A stretch of 64,000 nt of DNA. It comes from Rhodanobacter lindaniclasticus (GTDB lineage Bacteria; Pseudomonadota; Gammaproteobacteria; Xanthomonadales; Rhodanobacteraceae). The stretch covers positions 159,863 through 223,862 of the forward strand of contig NZ_MWIO01000013.1 in assembly GCF_004799035.1 (NCBI RefSeq), given 5' to 3'. Below are positions 25,676 to 35,038 of this stretch, piece by piece; position 1 is the first letter of the stretch; each line of letters opens with the position of its first letter. A program made the translations under genes and the position numbers. Under the pieces are notes generated by a model. That model was given only the letters and a program-made list of their open reading frames with translations, ran no database searches and was not told where the DNA came from.

Positions 25676-25978
25676 TCAGGCCTGCGCGTAGGCCGCGATG
25701 GCCTGGGCCCGGTCTCGCTCGCGCTGCCACTGGTGGGCGAGCGCCTCGCGCGCGCTGCCCAGCAAGGCCTGCAGTTGGCGATCGCAGGCCAGGATCTCGC
25801 CGAGCTGGGCCTGGGTGACTGCGTCGTCGCCATGCTGGCGATGCACCAGCGGTGCACGCGCCTCTTCCAGTTGCAGCAGCTGCTCCCAGTCTTCCCGGCG
25901 GGCGGCGGTGAGCATCGCGCGGGTGATGACCAGCGCGCTGGTCAACGCCGAGGCGGTCGCGATGACCGGGGGCGACAC
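25676..25978 (-). CDS. fliT: FliT-like flagellar chaperone
   Basis: A 100-aa, almost entirely helical protein (ALVITRAMLTAARREDWEQL, LACDRQLQALLGSAREALAH) directly after fliS. FliT proteins are short, poorly conserved helical chaperones for FliD encoded after fliDS, and the position, size and WEQLLQLEEARAPLV (compare the FliT W..L..LE.. pattern) fit. The start is GTG, 1 bp after the fliS TAA. Sequence alone would not be decisive. Confidence 0.68.
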   Translation of the reverse strand: MSPPVIATASALTSALVITRAMLTAARREDWEQLLQLEEARAPLVHRQHGDDAVTQAQLGEILACDRQLQALLGSAREALAHQWQRERDRAQAIAAYAQA

Positions 25979-25979
25979 C

Positions 25980-26387
25980 TTACGCTCCCACCGTGCGACC
26001 GGCCGGGGCCGGGGCGATCTGCACCCAGCTGTCGCGCACCTGCTGCAACAGGCGGCTGACCTCGTCGATGATGCTGGCGTCGTCGCGCAGGTTGGCCTGC
26101 AGCAGGCGCCGGCTCATGTATTCGTAGAGCGAATCGAGGCGGTCGACCAGGCTCGGGTCGGCCTTGCGGTCGAGCGCATCGCGCAGGCCGCCGATGATCT
26201 CGATGCAGCGGCTGATGGTCTCGCCCTTGGGCCCGGTCTCGCCGCGCATCATGTGCGCGCGGGCCTTCACCAGGCGCTCCAGCGCGCCATCCATCAACAA
26301 CGTGATCAGGCCGTGTTTGTCGGCCGACTCCACGCCGCCGTGCGAACGAACCTGTTGGTAGGCGCCTGCGCCGTAACCGAATCCCAT
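25980..26387 (-). CDS. fliS: Flagellin export chaperone FliS
   Basis: FliS (135 aa) binds flagellin in the cytoplasm and prevents early polymerisation. Family features are AYQQVRSHGGVESAD near the N-terminus, LITLLMDGALERLVKARAHM, and SRCIEIIGGLRDALD followed by LYEYMSRRLLQANLRDD. It lies 15 bp after fliD in the order fliD-fliS-fliT. Confidence 0.96.
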   Translation of the reverse strand: MGFGYGAGAYQQVRSHGGVESADKHGLITLLMDGALERLVKARAHMMRGETGPKGETISRCIEIIGGLRDALDRKADPSLVDRLDSLYEYMSRRLLQANLRDDASIIDEVSRLLQQVRDSWVQIAPAPAGRTVGA

Positions 26388-26402
26388 GATCGTCTCCTGC
26401 CC

Positions 26403-27797
26403 TTACTTCTTGTTGATGTTGTTCAACGCGTCGAACTGCTGCTGCAGGTAGCTGCTGGTGCTGTTGAGCTTGCTCATCAGCGTGTCCAGCGCGGTGAATT
26501 GCGCCTGGTAGCGCGCGGTGAGGTCGGCCATGCGGCTGTCCAGCGTGGCTTGCTGGTCCTTCAGCGCGCTCAGCTGCTGGCTGATGCTGCTGGTGCGGCC
26601 GGCCAGCGTGCCGTTCGTGCCGACCCACTGGTCGAGCTGGCCGTTCAACTGGGCGGCCAGGCCGGTATCGCCGCCGAACAACTGGCTGGCGAGCTTGCCG
26701 CCGTCGCTCATCGCCTGGGTCAGCTTGTCGTTGTCCAGCTTCAGTGTGCCGTCCACCTGCAGCGAGATGCCCAGCGCGGCCAGCGAGGTGCCGTTGGCCA
26801 CGCCGCCCACCAGCCGCGAGAGCGTGCTGTTGATGCCGTTGATGGTGGCGTCGCCGATCATGGCGCCGGCCGTGCCACTGGTGGCGTCGTACTTGGTGAG
26901 GTTCTGGTAGATCCCCACGAAACTGTTGTAGGTATTGACCAGGTTGCTCAGCGCGCTGCTGCCCTTGCCGGGGTCGTTGGCCACGGTCAGCGTGGTCTGG
27001 CCCGAAGCGACCAGGTTGAGGGTCAGGCCGTCGATGGCGCCGCTGACGCTGTTGCCGGCGCTGTGGCCGGCTACGTCGTCGATGCTGTACTTCGCATCCT
27101 GTGCGGCGGTGATGACGGTCAGCGCGTTGCCGCTGCCGGCGGCCGCATCGTAGTCGAGTGCGGCCAGGCCGCCGTCGCCGCCGCTGCTGCTCACCACGAA
27201 ACCGTTGGCCGCGCCGGTGCGCGTACCGCTGAGCACCAGGTGCGCACCGTCGGTGCCGGTGACGATGGTGGCGCTGACGCCGGGATTGTCGCTGGCCTTG
27301 TTGATGGCGTCGCGAACCTGGGCCAGCGAGTTGTTGGCATCGGTGAGATCCAGGCTCATCGACTTGCCATCCACCGTGAGGCTGAGCGTGCCAGTGCCCA
27401 CCTTGGCGCTGCTGTCGGCGAACGCGCCGGAGGAAGCCTTGAGCGCGGTGGCCAGCTGGGTGACGTCGATCTTGTAGCTGCCGCTGACCGGGGTGCCGGA
27501 GGCCGTGGCACCGAGGACGTCGGTGTCGGCGGCGGTCACCGTGCGCGCATTGAAGGCGCTGCCGTCGGTGATCGAGGCCATGGCTGATTGCAGCGCGGAG
27601 AGCGCGGCGCTGACCTGGCCCAGGCCGGACAACTGGGTATTGGCCAGGGCAGCCTGGTTGGTGATCTGGTTCTGCTGCGGCGCCTTCTTGGCGGCCACCA
27701 GCTTGTCCACCAGGGTGGCGACATCCAGGCCGGAACCCACGCCCATGGAGGTCAGCAAACCCGTGGTGGGTGTGGTGGAGCCTACCGTGATAGCCAT
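26403..27797 (-). CDS. fliD: Flagellar filament cap protein FliD
   Basis: FliD (464 aa) forms the cap that guides flagellin insertion. The N-terminal MGVGSGLDVATLVDKLVAAK is the FliD signature. A middle domain rich in Gly/Ser/Thr/Ala has FliD/flagellin-IN-like repeats (LDLTDANNSLAQVRDAINKA). The C-terminal coiled region ends with FTALDTLMSKLNSTSSYLQQ. It follows fliC by 65 bp, which contain a strong hairpin. I find no flagellar promoter motif in the ~25 bp between hairpin and ATG. Confidence 0.95.
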   Translation of the reverse strand: MAITVGSTTPTTGLLTSMGVGSGLDVATLVDKLVAAKKAPQQNQITNQAALANTQLSGLGQVSAALSALQSAMASITDGSAFNARTVTAADTDVLGATASGTPVSGSYKIDVTQLATALKASSGAFADSSAKVGTGTLSLTVDGKSMSLDLTDANNSLAQVRDAINKASDNPGVSATIVTGTDGAHLVLSGTRTGAANGFVVSSSGGDGGLAALDYDAAAGSGNALTVITAAQDAKYSIDDVAGHSAGNSVSGAIDGLTLNLVASGQTTLTVANDPGKGSSALSNLVNTYNSFVGIYQNLTKYDATSGTAGAMIGDATINGINSTLSRLVGGVANGTSLAALGISLQVDGTLKLDNDKLTQAMSDGGKLASQLFGGDTGLAAQLNGQLDQWVGTNGTLAGRTSSISQQLSALKDQQATLDSRMADLTARYQAQFTALDTLMSKLNSTSSYLQQQFDALNNINKK

Positions 27798-27820
27798 GGA
27801 CGTCGATTCCCGTAATGAGG

Positions 27821-27851
27821 GAAACGGCCGCGGACTGTCCGCGGCCGTTTC
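27821..27851 (-). terminator. Perfect hairpin between fliC and fliD
   Basis: GAAACGGCCGCGGA (27821-27834) and TCCGCGGCCGTTTC (27838-27851) are perfect 14-bp inverted arms around a 3-base loop. It lies 11 bp after the fliC stop. The bases that follow on the minus strand (CCTCATTACG) give no long U-run, so it may stabilise the fliC mRNA end or terminate only partly. Confidence 0.75.
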
Positions 27852-27862
27852 GGGTCAAGCAG

Positions 27863-29305
27863 TTACTGCAGGAGCTTCAACACGCTCTGCGTGGTGGCGT
27901 TGGCCTGCGCCAGCACCGAGACACCGGCCTGTTGCAGGATGTTGGCGCTGGACATGTTCGCGGTCTCCGCGGCGAAGTCGGCATCCTGGATCTGGCTGCG
28001 CGACGCGCTCAGGTTCTGCGAAATGGTCTGCAGGTTGGCGATGGTGGAGGTGAAGCGGTTCTGCACCGCGCCCAGGTCGCTGCGCATGGAGCTGATGGTG
28101 CCCAGCGCCGAGTCGATGCGGCTGATGGTGTCATTGGCACCGGCCACCGACTTGACGTTGGCGCTGGCCAGGTCGCCGCCAACGGTGTTCGTGGCGCTGA
28201 ACCCGAGGACGCCGGTGCCCTTGGAGCCACCGACCGTGAGCGCTTCCTGCGAGGCCAGGTGCAGCACACCCGTGGTGGCGTCGGCGTAGGCCGAAACACC
28301 GGCGATGCCCTTGGCATTGATCGCGGCCGCCAGCGAAGCGGCGTCGTTGAACGTGCCTTCGATGCCGACCGCCGAACCCGAACCGGCCTGCAGCGTGAAC
28401 TCGCCGGAGCCCAGGGTCAGCGGGGTCGCGTCGCCGACGGCCACGCCGGTGACACCGGCGGTGACGGCGCCAACGGCCGCATTGGTGCCGGCAGTCACGG
28501 CCATTGCATCGGTGGTGGCCGTGTTCTGGGTGATCACCAGACCACCGGCAGAATCGGTGACCGTGTACTTGCCCGCCGCGTTGGAGTCTGCGTCCAACTG
28601 GCCCTGCACATCGGCGGCCATGGTCGCATAGGTGCCGCTGGCGTTGGCAGCTACGTTGACGGACACGCCCGCAAAGGTGAAGTCCGTGGCCGCCGTGGCC
28701 GAGGCTACTGTCACAGCGGCGGTGCCGACGACGGCCGTCGTGGCCGAAGTGGCAGTGAACACGCCCGTCGCGCTCGCGGCCGAGGCGATCTTGCCCACCT
28801 GCGCCGAACCCGCACCCTGGCTCAGGTTGACCGAAATGGTCTCGCCGACGTTGGCACCGATCTGGAACGCGGCCGAACCGAAGCTGCCGTCCAGCACATG
28901 GCGGCCGTTGAAGGTGGTCTGCTGCGAGATACGGGTGATCTCGGCCAGGCGCTGCTGCACTTCGGCATCGAGCGCAGCGCGGTCGGAGTCGGAGTTGGTG
29001 GCGTTGGCGGACTGCACGGCCAGCGTGCGGATGCGCTGCATGTTGTTGGTCACCTCGTTCAGCGCCGACTCGGTGGTCTGCGCCAGCGAGATGCCGTCGT
29101 TGGCATTGCTGACGGCCTGGTTCAGGCCGTTGATCTGGGTGGTGAAGCGGGTCGAGATGGCGAGGCCGGCGGCATCGTCCTTCGCGCTGTTGATGCGCAT
29201 GCCCGAGGACAGGCGCTCGATCGCGGTGCTCAGTTTGCTCTGCGAGGCAGCCAGGTTTTTCTGGGCATTCAGCGAGCTGATGTTGGTGTTGACGCTCATG
29301 ACCAT
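27863..29305 (-). CDS. fliC: Flagellin FliC
   Basis: The single flagellin of the window (480 aa). The D0/D1 N-terminal region (about 1-140) carries NTNISSLNAQKNLAASQSK, IERLSSGMRINSAKDDAAG and LAISTRFTTQINGLNQAVSN. The C-terminal D1/D0 part has TISSMRSDLGAVQNRFTST and ends QSVLKLLQ. The middle (~150-390) is Ala/Thr/Val/Gly-rich and repetitive, as in variable filament domains. I chose the ATG at 29305 (MVMSVNTN) because CGGAG sits 8 bases upstream; the ATG six bases later (MSVNTN) is close to it. A sigma28 promoter lies upstream. Confidence 0.97.
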   Translation of the reverse strand: MVMSVNTNISSLNAQKNLAASQSKLSTAIERLSSGMRINSAKDDAAGLAISTRFTTQINGLNQAVSNANDGISLAQTTESALNEVTNNMQRIRTLAVQSANATNSDSDRAALDAEVQQRLAEITRISQQTTFNGRHVLDGSFGSAAFQIGANVGETISVNLSQGAGSAQVGKIASAASATGVFTATSATTAVVGTAAVTVASATAATDFTFAGVSVNVAANASGTYATMAADVQGQLDADSNAAGKYTVTDSAGGLVITQNTATTDAMAVTAGTNAAVGAVTAGVTGVAVGDATPLTLGSGEFTLQAGSGSAVGIEGTFNDAASLAAAINAKGIAGVSAYADATTGVLHLASQEALTVGGSKGTGVLGFSATNTVGGDLASANVKSVAGANDTISRIDSALGTISSMRSDLGAVQNRFTSTIANLQTISQNLSASRSQIQDADFAAETANMSSANILQQAGVSVLAQANATTQSVLKLLQ

Positions 29306-29397
29306 GGGAATTCTCCGAATCGAGTTGGTATGCCGACATTGGTCGGCTCAGACAATCCGGCGGGGATTCACCATTGAATGCATCCGCCTTGTGTGCT

Positions 29398-29424
29398 GTT
29401 TCGACCCGTCACACGAAAACTTGA
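29398..29424 (-). promoter_or_regulatory. Sigma28 (FliA) promoter of fliC
   Basis: On the minus strand TCAAGTTT (29424-29417) and GTCGAAAC (29405-29398) are separated by 11 bases, matching the FliA consensus TAAAGTTT-N11-GCCGATAA with few changes. It lies between the flgL stop and fliC. The expected leader is ~85 nt. Confidence 0.85.
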
Positions 29425-29430
29425 GCCTTG

Positions 29431-30633
29431 TCAACGCAAATAATCGAAAAGTTTTGAACCCTGGATCTTGGTGAACGTCTGCTGCGCGGCTTGCAGCGCG
29501 GTGGTCTGCGCACCGAGCTGGCTGATCGCGTCGTAGTAGTTCAGATCCTGCACGTCGGAGAGCGACGTCTTGTACTGCAAGGTGAGGTCGTCGTTGAGCG
29601 CGCCCTGCTGATCCAGCGCGTTCATGCGCGCGCCGACCAGGCCGCGCGTGCGCGTGATGGAGTCGAGCGCCTGGTCGAGATTGGCGAACTCGGTATTGAG
29701 CGCGTTCTGCATGGGCGCGTCGCCGCCGTTGGGCATGCGCAGCGTCTTGATGATGTTGTCCAGCGTGGTGAACACGTCCTGCTTGCCCGAGGCGCCGAGC
29801 GCGAAGCTGTCGCCGGCATCGGGTGTACCGCTGAAAGCGACCTGCGCACCGCGGAAGCTGACGCTGCCGCCCTTGGCCGGGTCATAGCTGCCGCTGTCGA
29901 GCACGGCGCCGCCGGCATCGCGCACTTCGTACGCATCGGCGGCGGTGAACACGATGCTGTAGGCACCGCCATCCCATGCCGACGGACTGGCCGACGGATC
30001 GCTGACGCTGCTGGCGCCGGCCACCATCGAGCCGGTGTTGGCCGCCGCCGCGCTCACCGCGAAGGTGCCGTTGCCGGTGGGGATGTCCATGAACACCGCG
30101 CTGCCCGCGTCGCCGGTGGCCACCTGCAGGCCGGGACCGGCGGCGACCATGCGCTGGCCGTCATCGCCGAGGTAGCTGACCGAGTCGCCCGAGACGAACG
30201 GCTGCGTGCCGGTGCGGTTGCCGGCGAAAATGTATTCGCCCTGGCCGTCGGTGCTGTTGGCCTGGCCCAGCATCTGGCCGCGCAGTTGCGACAGTTCGGC
30301 GGCGATGTCGCCGCGGCTGCCGTCGGTCTGGCTACCGTTGGCAGCCTGCAGCAGCAGGGTGCGCACGCGCTGCAGCACGTTGCCGGTGTTGGACAGGGTC
30401 TGGTCTTCCAGGCCCAGCCGCGCGTTGGCCGAGGTGATGTTGCGCTGGTATTGCGCCGAGTCGGCGATCAGGTGCGACATGTCCAGCGCACGCGCCGCGC
30501 CGACCGGATCGTCGGACGGCTGGTTGATCCGCTTGCCGGTACTGAGCTGCGTGTTGAGATCGGACAGATCGCTCTGCCGGTTCATCATGCTGCCGACGGA
30601 CTGCTGCTGGATCCAGCTGGTGGAGACGCGCAT
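29431..30633 (-). CDS. flgL: Hook-filament junction protein FlgL
   Basis: FlgL (400 aa) is the second hook-filament junction protein (HAP3). The N-terminus RVSTSWIQQQSVGSMMNRQS and LNTQLSTGKRINQPSDDPVG are flagellin-like family motifs. The C-terminus resembles the D0/D1 end (LQYKTSLSDVQDLNYYDAIS). The middle domain is Ser/Gly/Ala-rich. It starts 3 bp after flgK and ends the flgB-flgL run. Confidence 0.95.
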   Translation of the reverse strand: MRVSTSWIQQQSVGSMMNRQSDLSDLNTQLSTGKRINQPSDDPVGAARALDMSHLIADSAQYQRNITSANARLGLEDQTLSNTGNVLQRVRTLLLQAANGSQTDGSRGDIAAELSQLRGQMLGQANSTDGQGEYIFAGNRTGTQPFVSGDSVSYLGDDGQRMVAAGPGLQVATGDAGSAVFMDIPTGNGTFAVSAAAANTGSMVAGASSVSDPSASPSAWDGGAYSIVFTAADAYEVRDAGGAVLDSGSYDPAKGGSVSFRGAQVAFSGTPDAGDSFALGASGKQDVFTTLDNIIKTLRMPNGGDAPMQNALNTEFANLDQALDSITRTRGLVGARMNALDQQGALNDDLTLQYKTSLSDVQDLNYYDAISQLGAQTTALQAAQQTFTKIQGSKLFDYLR

Positions 30634-30636
30634 GGT

Positions 30637-32511
30637 TTAACTCCGCACCGCGCCGAGCAGCGCGTTGAAAATGCTGTTGGCCGTGCTGATGACCTGGGCC
30701 GAGGCCTGGTAGGCCTGCTGGTAGCGCACCAGGTTGGCGGCTTCCTCGTCCAGGTTCACGCCGGAGACGCTCTGCTGCGCGCCCATCGCCTGGTTGTAGA
30801 CCGCGGTCTGCGTGGTCAGCTCGTCCTTGGCCAGCGCGCCGGCGCTGCCGACCTGGCCGACCAGCTGGCTGTAGGCGCGACCGGTGCTGGTGACGCCGCC
30901 GTCGAGCACGCCGAGATTGGCGACCTTGCCCAGCATCAGCGCGTTGGCGTTGTCGCCCTGCGCGTTGCTGTTGGCCTTGAGGCTGAAGCTGTCGCCGGCC
31001 TGCGGCGCGCCGTCGAGCTGCATGCTCCAGCCGTTGTGCACGATCGGCTGGCCGGCGGTGAAGGTCTGCGCCGGGCCGCCGTCGATGCTGTAGCTGGTGG
31101 GCGAGCTGAACACGATCGAGGAGGCGTTGAGCAACGCCGGGTCGCTGCCGTCGGCGATGCTGGCGCGAGCGATGGCGGAACTGGTGTTGCCGGCGCCGGC
31201 AGCGACCACGAACGGGGCGGCGGCGGCGATCTTGTCGGGCTGGTCGATGGTCACCGCGAAGCTGGCCGCGGCATCGCGGCTCGGCTGCACACGGAAGCTG
31301 TCGCCCGCGCTGGCACCGCCACCGACCACCAAGCTCAGGCCCGCGGCGGTGAACGGATCGGCGCTGGTGCCACTGCCACCGAGCGCCACCGCGTTGCCGC
31401 TGGTGTCGCGCATGCTCCAGGCCGTACCGTCGAAACTCAGCACGTATTCCTTGGCGCCCAGTGCGCCGATGTCGGTGATGCTGGCGCTGACGGTGCCGTT
31501 GCCGTTGTTGGTCGAGGCGCCCTGCACCGTGGGTCCGGCGGCGGCGAAGAACTGGCCGCCGACATCACCGTGCAAATCCACGCCCTGCGCATGCTGCGCG
31601 TTGAACGCGCTGGCCATCGCCTGCGCCGCCCGGCCGAGCTGGATCCGCGCCGGGTCCAGCACGTTGCTGCGGAAATCCAGCAGCGCGCCCAGCGCGCCGC
31701 CACCGATGCGTCCGCTGATCACGTTGCCGCTGCCGGCGCCGACCACCTCCACGCGGGTGGCGTCGTAGACGTTGGCGGCGGTGCCCAGCGCGTGCGCCTC
31801 GGTGCCGGTGACCAGCGCCTGGCCGTTGCCGGCGAACACGCTGATGGTGTTGTCGTTCTGCGGCACTACGCTGATGCCCACCTCGCCAGCCAGCTTCTTG
31901 ACCAGCGCATCGCGCTGGTCGAGCAGGTCGGCCGGCGGCATGCCTTCGGTGGAAGAGAACGAGCGGATCTTTTCGTTGAGCTTGGCGATCGACTGCGTGT
32001 CGACATTGATCGCGTCGACGGTGTCGCCGATCTGCTGCTGGATCTGGCCGGAAAGCTGGCTGAACTGGCCGGACAAGGCGCGGAACGTGGTCGCCAGCCC
32101 GCCGGCGCGGGCCAGCAGCACCTGGCGCGAGGCGGCATCCGAGGGCGCGTTGGCCATGTCCTGCACCGCGCCGTAGAAACTGTCCAGCGAGGTCTGCAGG
32201 TTGCTGCTGCCCGCCAGCTGGTTGTTGAGCTGGGCCGTGAGCCCGGCCATGGTGCTCGCGCGACCCTGCCCCGAGCTGGCCGACCACAGCGAGCTGTTGA
32301 GAAATTCGCTGTAGGCACGCTGCACCGCCACCGTGTTCACGCCCGTGCCCACGTAATACCCGGCCTGCCCCTCGGGCAGCCGCGCACCGAACGACACCAC
32401 CTGGCGGCTGTAGCCGTCGGTGTTCACGTTGGCCACGTTGTGGCTGACCGTGCTGAGCCCGATCTGCGAAGCAAGCAACCCGGACACGCCGGTCGAAAGC
32501 ATGTCAGCCAT
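30637..32511 (-). CDS. flgK: Hook-filament junction protein FlgK
   Basis: FlgK (624 aa) is the first hook-filament junction protein (HAP1). The N-terminal rod-like motif is clear (MLSTGVSGLLASQIGLSTVS, HNVANVNTDGYSRQVVSF), as is the C-terminal helix (VSGVNLDEEAANLVRYQQAY, then QASAQVISTANSIFNALLG). The long middle is Ala/Gly/Ser-rich. I start at the ATG at 32511 (MADMLSTG); the Met at 32502 is also possible. The 120 bp up to flgJ hold nothing I recognise. Confidence 0.96.
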   Translation of the reverse strand: MADMLSTGVSGLLASQIGLSTVSHNVANVNTDGYSRQVVSFGARLPEGQAGYYVGTGVNTVAVQRAYSEFLNSSLWSASSGQGRASTMAGLTAQLNNQLAGSSNLQTSLDSFYGAVQDMANAPSDAASRQVLLARAGGLATTFRALSGQFSQLSGQIQQQIGDTVDAINVDTQSIAKLNEKIRSFSSTEGMPPADLLDQRDALVKKLAGEVGISVVPQNDNTISVFAGNGQALVTGTEAHALGTAANVYDATRVEVVGAGSGNVISGRIGGGALGALLDFRSNVLDPARIQLGRAAQAMASAFNAQHAQGVDLHGDVGGQFFAAAGPTVQGASTNNGNGTVSASITDIGALGAKEYVLSFDGTAWSMRDTSGNAVALGGSGTSADPFTAAGLSLVVGGGASAGDSFRVQPSRDAAASFAVTIDQPDKIAAAAPFVVAAGAGNTSSAIARASIADGSDPALLNASSIVFSSPTSYSIDGGPAQTFTAGQPIVHNGWSMQLDGAPQAGDSFSLKANSNAQGDNANALMLGKVANLGVLDGGVTSTGRAYSQLVGQVGSAGALAKDELTTQTAVYNQAMGAQQSVSGVNLDEEAANLVRYQQAYQASAQVISTANSIFNALLGAVRS

Positions 32512-32631
32512 GGTGGTACATCCTCGACAACGGGGGCACCGCCGGAATCGCGCGGTACGTAGTGACGGTAACGGCGGCCGGCTCAATCTCTTTAATCAAC
32601 GCGGGAACCAACCGCGGCGAGGGGCGCGCGT

Positions 32632-33690
32632 TCATTCGGCGCCGCCATCTGCATGCAGGCTCGCCAACGCCTCGCGCATCTGCGCGCTGTTGGCGATCGC
32701 GGTGATCTTGGCCACATAAGCCGGGTCGGTGGCATAGCCGCCGTGCACCAGCCCGCGGGCGAACGCGGCGATGTTCTCGCCCTGGCCCAGCGCCTGCGCA
32801 TAGCGCGGGCTGTCGGAGATCAGGCGCGCGTAATCGGCGAACGAATCGGCCGGCGAATCGTAGGCGCGGAACGCATCGCGCTTGCGCACCGCCACGCCAT
32901 TCTCGTATTCCAGCGTAGGCACGCTGACCTTGTCGCCGTCCCAGCTGCTGCCGGCCTTGATGCCGAACAGGTTGAAACTGCTGCTGCCGTCGCCGCCCGT
33001 GGGCAGGTGCTTGCCCCAGCCCGTTTCGAGAGCGGCCTGCGCCAGCAGCGCGCGCACCGATACGCCCAGTTTCTTCGCCGCCTCCGCCGCATGCGGCGCC
33101 AGCGCGCGCACGAAATTCACCGGATCGCCGCCGGGCAGCAACCTGGCCGCGGTATCGGCCACATCCATCGCGCCACGACCCATGCGATCGAGCACGCGTT
33201 GCCATGGCGAGCTGTCGTCGGCAGTCGACGGCATGCCGAGTGCGCTCGTCGCATCGTCGCCAGCGGCGGGGTCAGCGCCCAGTTGCAGCAGTGCGCGCAC
33301 ATGGGCATTGCGCACGTCGGCGACCGGCATCGCGAAAGCCTGATCGGGGGCAGCAGTAGCCGCTGCTTCCTTGCCGCCCAGTTGGCGCACCAGCATCTTC
33401 GCGATGCCCAAACCGTTCTTGCCGTTGGCCAGGCTCAGCGACAGCTGCTGGTCGAACAGCTGGCGATAGGAATCGACCTGCTCGCTGCCGGCGAGGTCGC
33501 TGCCCATGCCGGCGTTCGCCTCGCGCATGGACTTGAGCATCATCTGGGTGAAGATCGCCTCGAACTGTTTCGCCACCGCCGGCAGCGCGCTCTTGCCGCC
33601 GTCGCTGCGCGCCTGCGCGCGCAACTGCTGGAAGCCGGACAGTTCGGTCCAGGTATCCAGCGCGGGGGAGGAGGGGTTCAGCGGCGTCAT
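32632..33690 (-). CDS. flgJ: Peptidoglycan hydrolase and rod cap protein FlgJ
   Basis: FlgJ (352 aa) caps the growing rod and cuts peptidoglycan in the periplasm. The N-terminal rod-cap domain (~20-110) shows AVAKQFEAIFTQMMLKSMRE. The C-terminal glucosaminidase domain (~180-345) shows LLAQAALETGWGKHLP, where the Glu is the family catalytic acid, then SFNLFGIKAGSSWDGD and SFADYARLISDSPRYA. The ATG at 33690 has GAGG seven bases upstream; the preceding GTG is too close to it. Confidence 0.95.
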   Translation of the reverse strand: MTPLNPSSPALDTWTELSGFQQLRAQARSDGGKSALPAVAKQFEAIFTQMMLKSMREANAGMGSDLAGSEQVDSYRQLFDQQLSLSLANGKNGLGIAKMLVRQLGGKEAAATAAPDQAFAMPVADVRNAHVRALLQLGADPAAGDDATSALGMPSTADDSSPWQRVLDRMGRGAMDVADTAARLLPGGDPVNFVRALAPHAAEAAKKLGVSVRALLAQAALETGWGKHLPTGGDGSSSFNLFGIKAGSSWDGDKVSVPTLEYENGVAVRKRDAFRAYDSPADSFADYARLISDSPRYAQALGQGENIAAFARGLVHGGYATDPAYVAKITAIANSAQMREALASLHADGGAE

Positions 33691-33703
33691 CACATCACCT
33701 CGC

Positions 33704-34801
33704 TCAGATCACCACCAGGTCGGCATGCAGAGCGCCGGCCTGTTTCAGTGCCTGCAGGATGGAGATCAGGTCGCTGGGCGTGGCGCCCACCTGGTTCACC
33801 GCGCGCACGATCGCATCCAGGCTCACGCCCGGGCCGAACTTGAACATGTGCGCGCCTTCCTCGCTGACCTGCACGCTGCTGGACGGCACGATCGCGGTCT
33901 GGCCCTGGCTGAACGGCGCCGGCTGGCTGACCTGCGGCTGTTCGCCGATGGTCACCTGGATCGCGCCGTGCGCCACCGCTGCGGCGGTGACGCGCACGTC
34001 CGAGCCGATCACCACGGTGCCGGTGCGCGAGTTGACGATGATCCGCGCCGGCGCGTCGCCCGGCTGCACGTCGAGATTCTGGATCGCGCCCAGCCACGCC
34101 ACCTTCTGCGCCGGGTCCTGCGGGCCGCGTACCGATACCGTGCCGCCGTCCACCGGCTGCGCGGTGCCGGCGCCGTAGGCCTGGTTGATCGCGGTGGCGA
34201 TGCGCGTGGCGGTGGTGAAGTCGGCCGTGTTGAGGTTCAGCATCAGGTCGCCGCCGCCGGCGAACGAGGAGGCCACCACCCGCTCCACCGAGGCGCCGTT
34301 GGGAATGCGCCCGCTGGCGGAGATGTTCACCTGCACGCTGGAGCCGCTCTTGCCCTGCGCGCTGATGCCGCCGACCACCACGCTGCCCTGCGCCACCGCG
34401 TAGACGTTGCCGTCCGCGCCGCGCAACGGCGCCATCAGCAGCTGGCCGCCGCGGATGCTCTTGGCGTTGCCGATCGAGGCGACGGTGACGTCGATGGTCT
34501 GGCCGGGCTTGGCGAACGGCGGCAGGTCCGCCGTGACCATCACCGCCGCGGCGTTCTTCAATTGCGGCCGCGCATTGGCCGGCACGGTGATGCCGAACTG
34601 CTGCAGCATGTTCTCCAGGCTCTGGGTGGTGAACGGCGCCTGCGTGGTCTGGTCGCCGGAGCCGTCCAGGCCCACCACCAGGCCGTAGCCGATCAGCTGG
34701 TTGCTGCGCACGCCGGCCACCTGCGCCAGGTCGCGGATCTTGTCGGCGTGGGCGGGAGTGACGAGCAGCAGACACAGCGCGATGCCCAAGGCGAGCCGCA
34801 C
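33704..34801 (-). CDS. flgI: Flagellar P-ring protein FlgI
   Basis: FlgI (365 aa) forms the periplasmic P-ring bushing. A signal peptide ([19 protein letters not shown], cut before DKIRD) is followed by [20 protein letters not shown], the family hallmark, and by conserved stretches such as [19 protein letters not shown] and SNLANAGAT-type C-terminal [19 protein letters not shown]. The start is GTG at 34801 with GAGGGAG upstream. The frame stays open to 35038, but that part is a palindromic repeat encoding SPPRGEG-type peptides and would bury the signal peptide. Confidence 0.94.
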   Translation of the reverse strand: MRLALGIALCLLLVTPAHADKIRDLAQVAGVRSNQLIGYGLVVGLDGSGDQTTQAPFTTQSLENMLQQFGITVPANARPQLKNAAAVMVTADLPPFAKPGQTIDVTVASIGNAKSIRGGQLLMAPLRGADGNVYAVAQGSVVVGGISAQGKSGSSVQVNISASGRIPNGASVERVVASSFAGGGDLMLNLNTADFTTATRIATAINQAYGAGTAQPVDGGTVSVRGPQDPAQKVAWLGAIQNLDVQPGDAPARIIVNSRTGTVVIGSDVRVTAAAVAHGAIQVTIGEQPQVSQPAPFSQGQTAIVPSSSVQVSEEGAHMFKFGPGVSLDAIVRAVNQVGATPSDLISILQALKQAGALHADLVVI

Positions 34802-34804
34802 ACT

Positions 34805-34970
34805 GGCTCCCTCTCCCCTCGGGGGAGAGGGTTGGGGTGAGGGGACACGCTTGCGAAAGAGGTGGATCACGCCGCGCACAAGAGCCAGAGCGTTGTGCGC
34901 GTGCCTGGATTCGCGCGCGACAATCCGCCCCTCATCCCAACCTTCTCCCCGAGGGGGAGAAGGGGCGAAG
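34805..34970. repeat. Inverted C/G-rich repeat pair between flgI and flgH
   Basis: CCCTCTCCCCTCGGGGGAGAG followed by GGTTGGGGTGAGGGG (34808-34844) is mirrored by CCCCTCATCCCAACC followed by TTCTCCCCGAGGGGGAGAAG (34929-34966). The two halves can pair over the intervening ~85 bp, and each contains its own small palindrome. A single copy of the same family is at the centre of the fliP-fliQ element (12303-12352). Confidence 0.75.
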
Positions 34971-35038
34971 GTGCCGTGCGGGTTCGCGCCCTCGTGCCTC
35001 CGCGCACCCGTCAAGCCAATGGACAAATGGGCGTTCAT

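Noticed and set aside
29491..32562. A 1023-codon plus-strand frame opposite flgL and flgK
   Set aside because: Antisense artefact of codon bias, same features as the other long opposite-strand frames.
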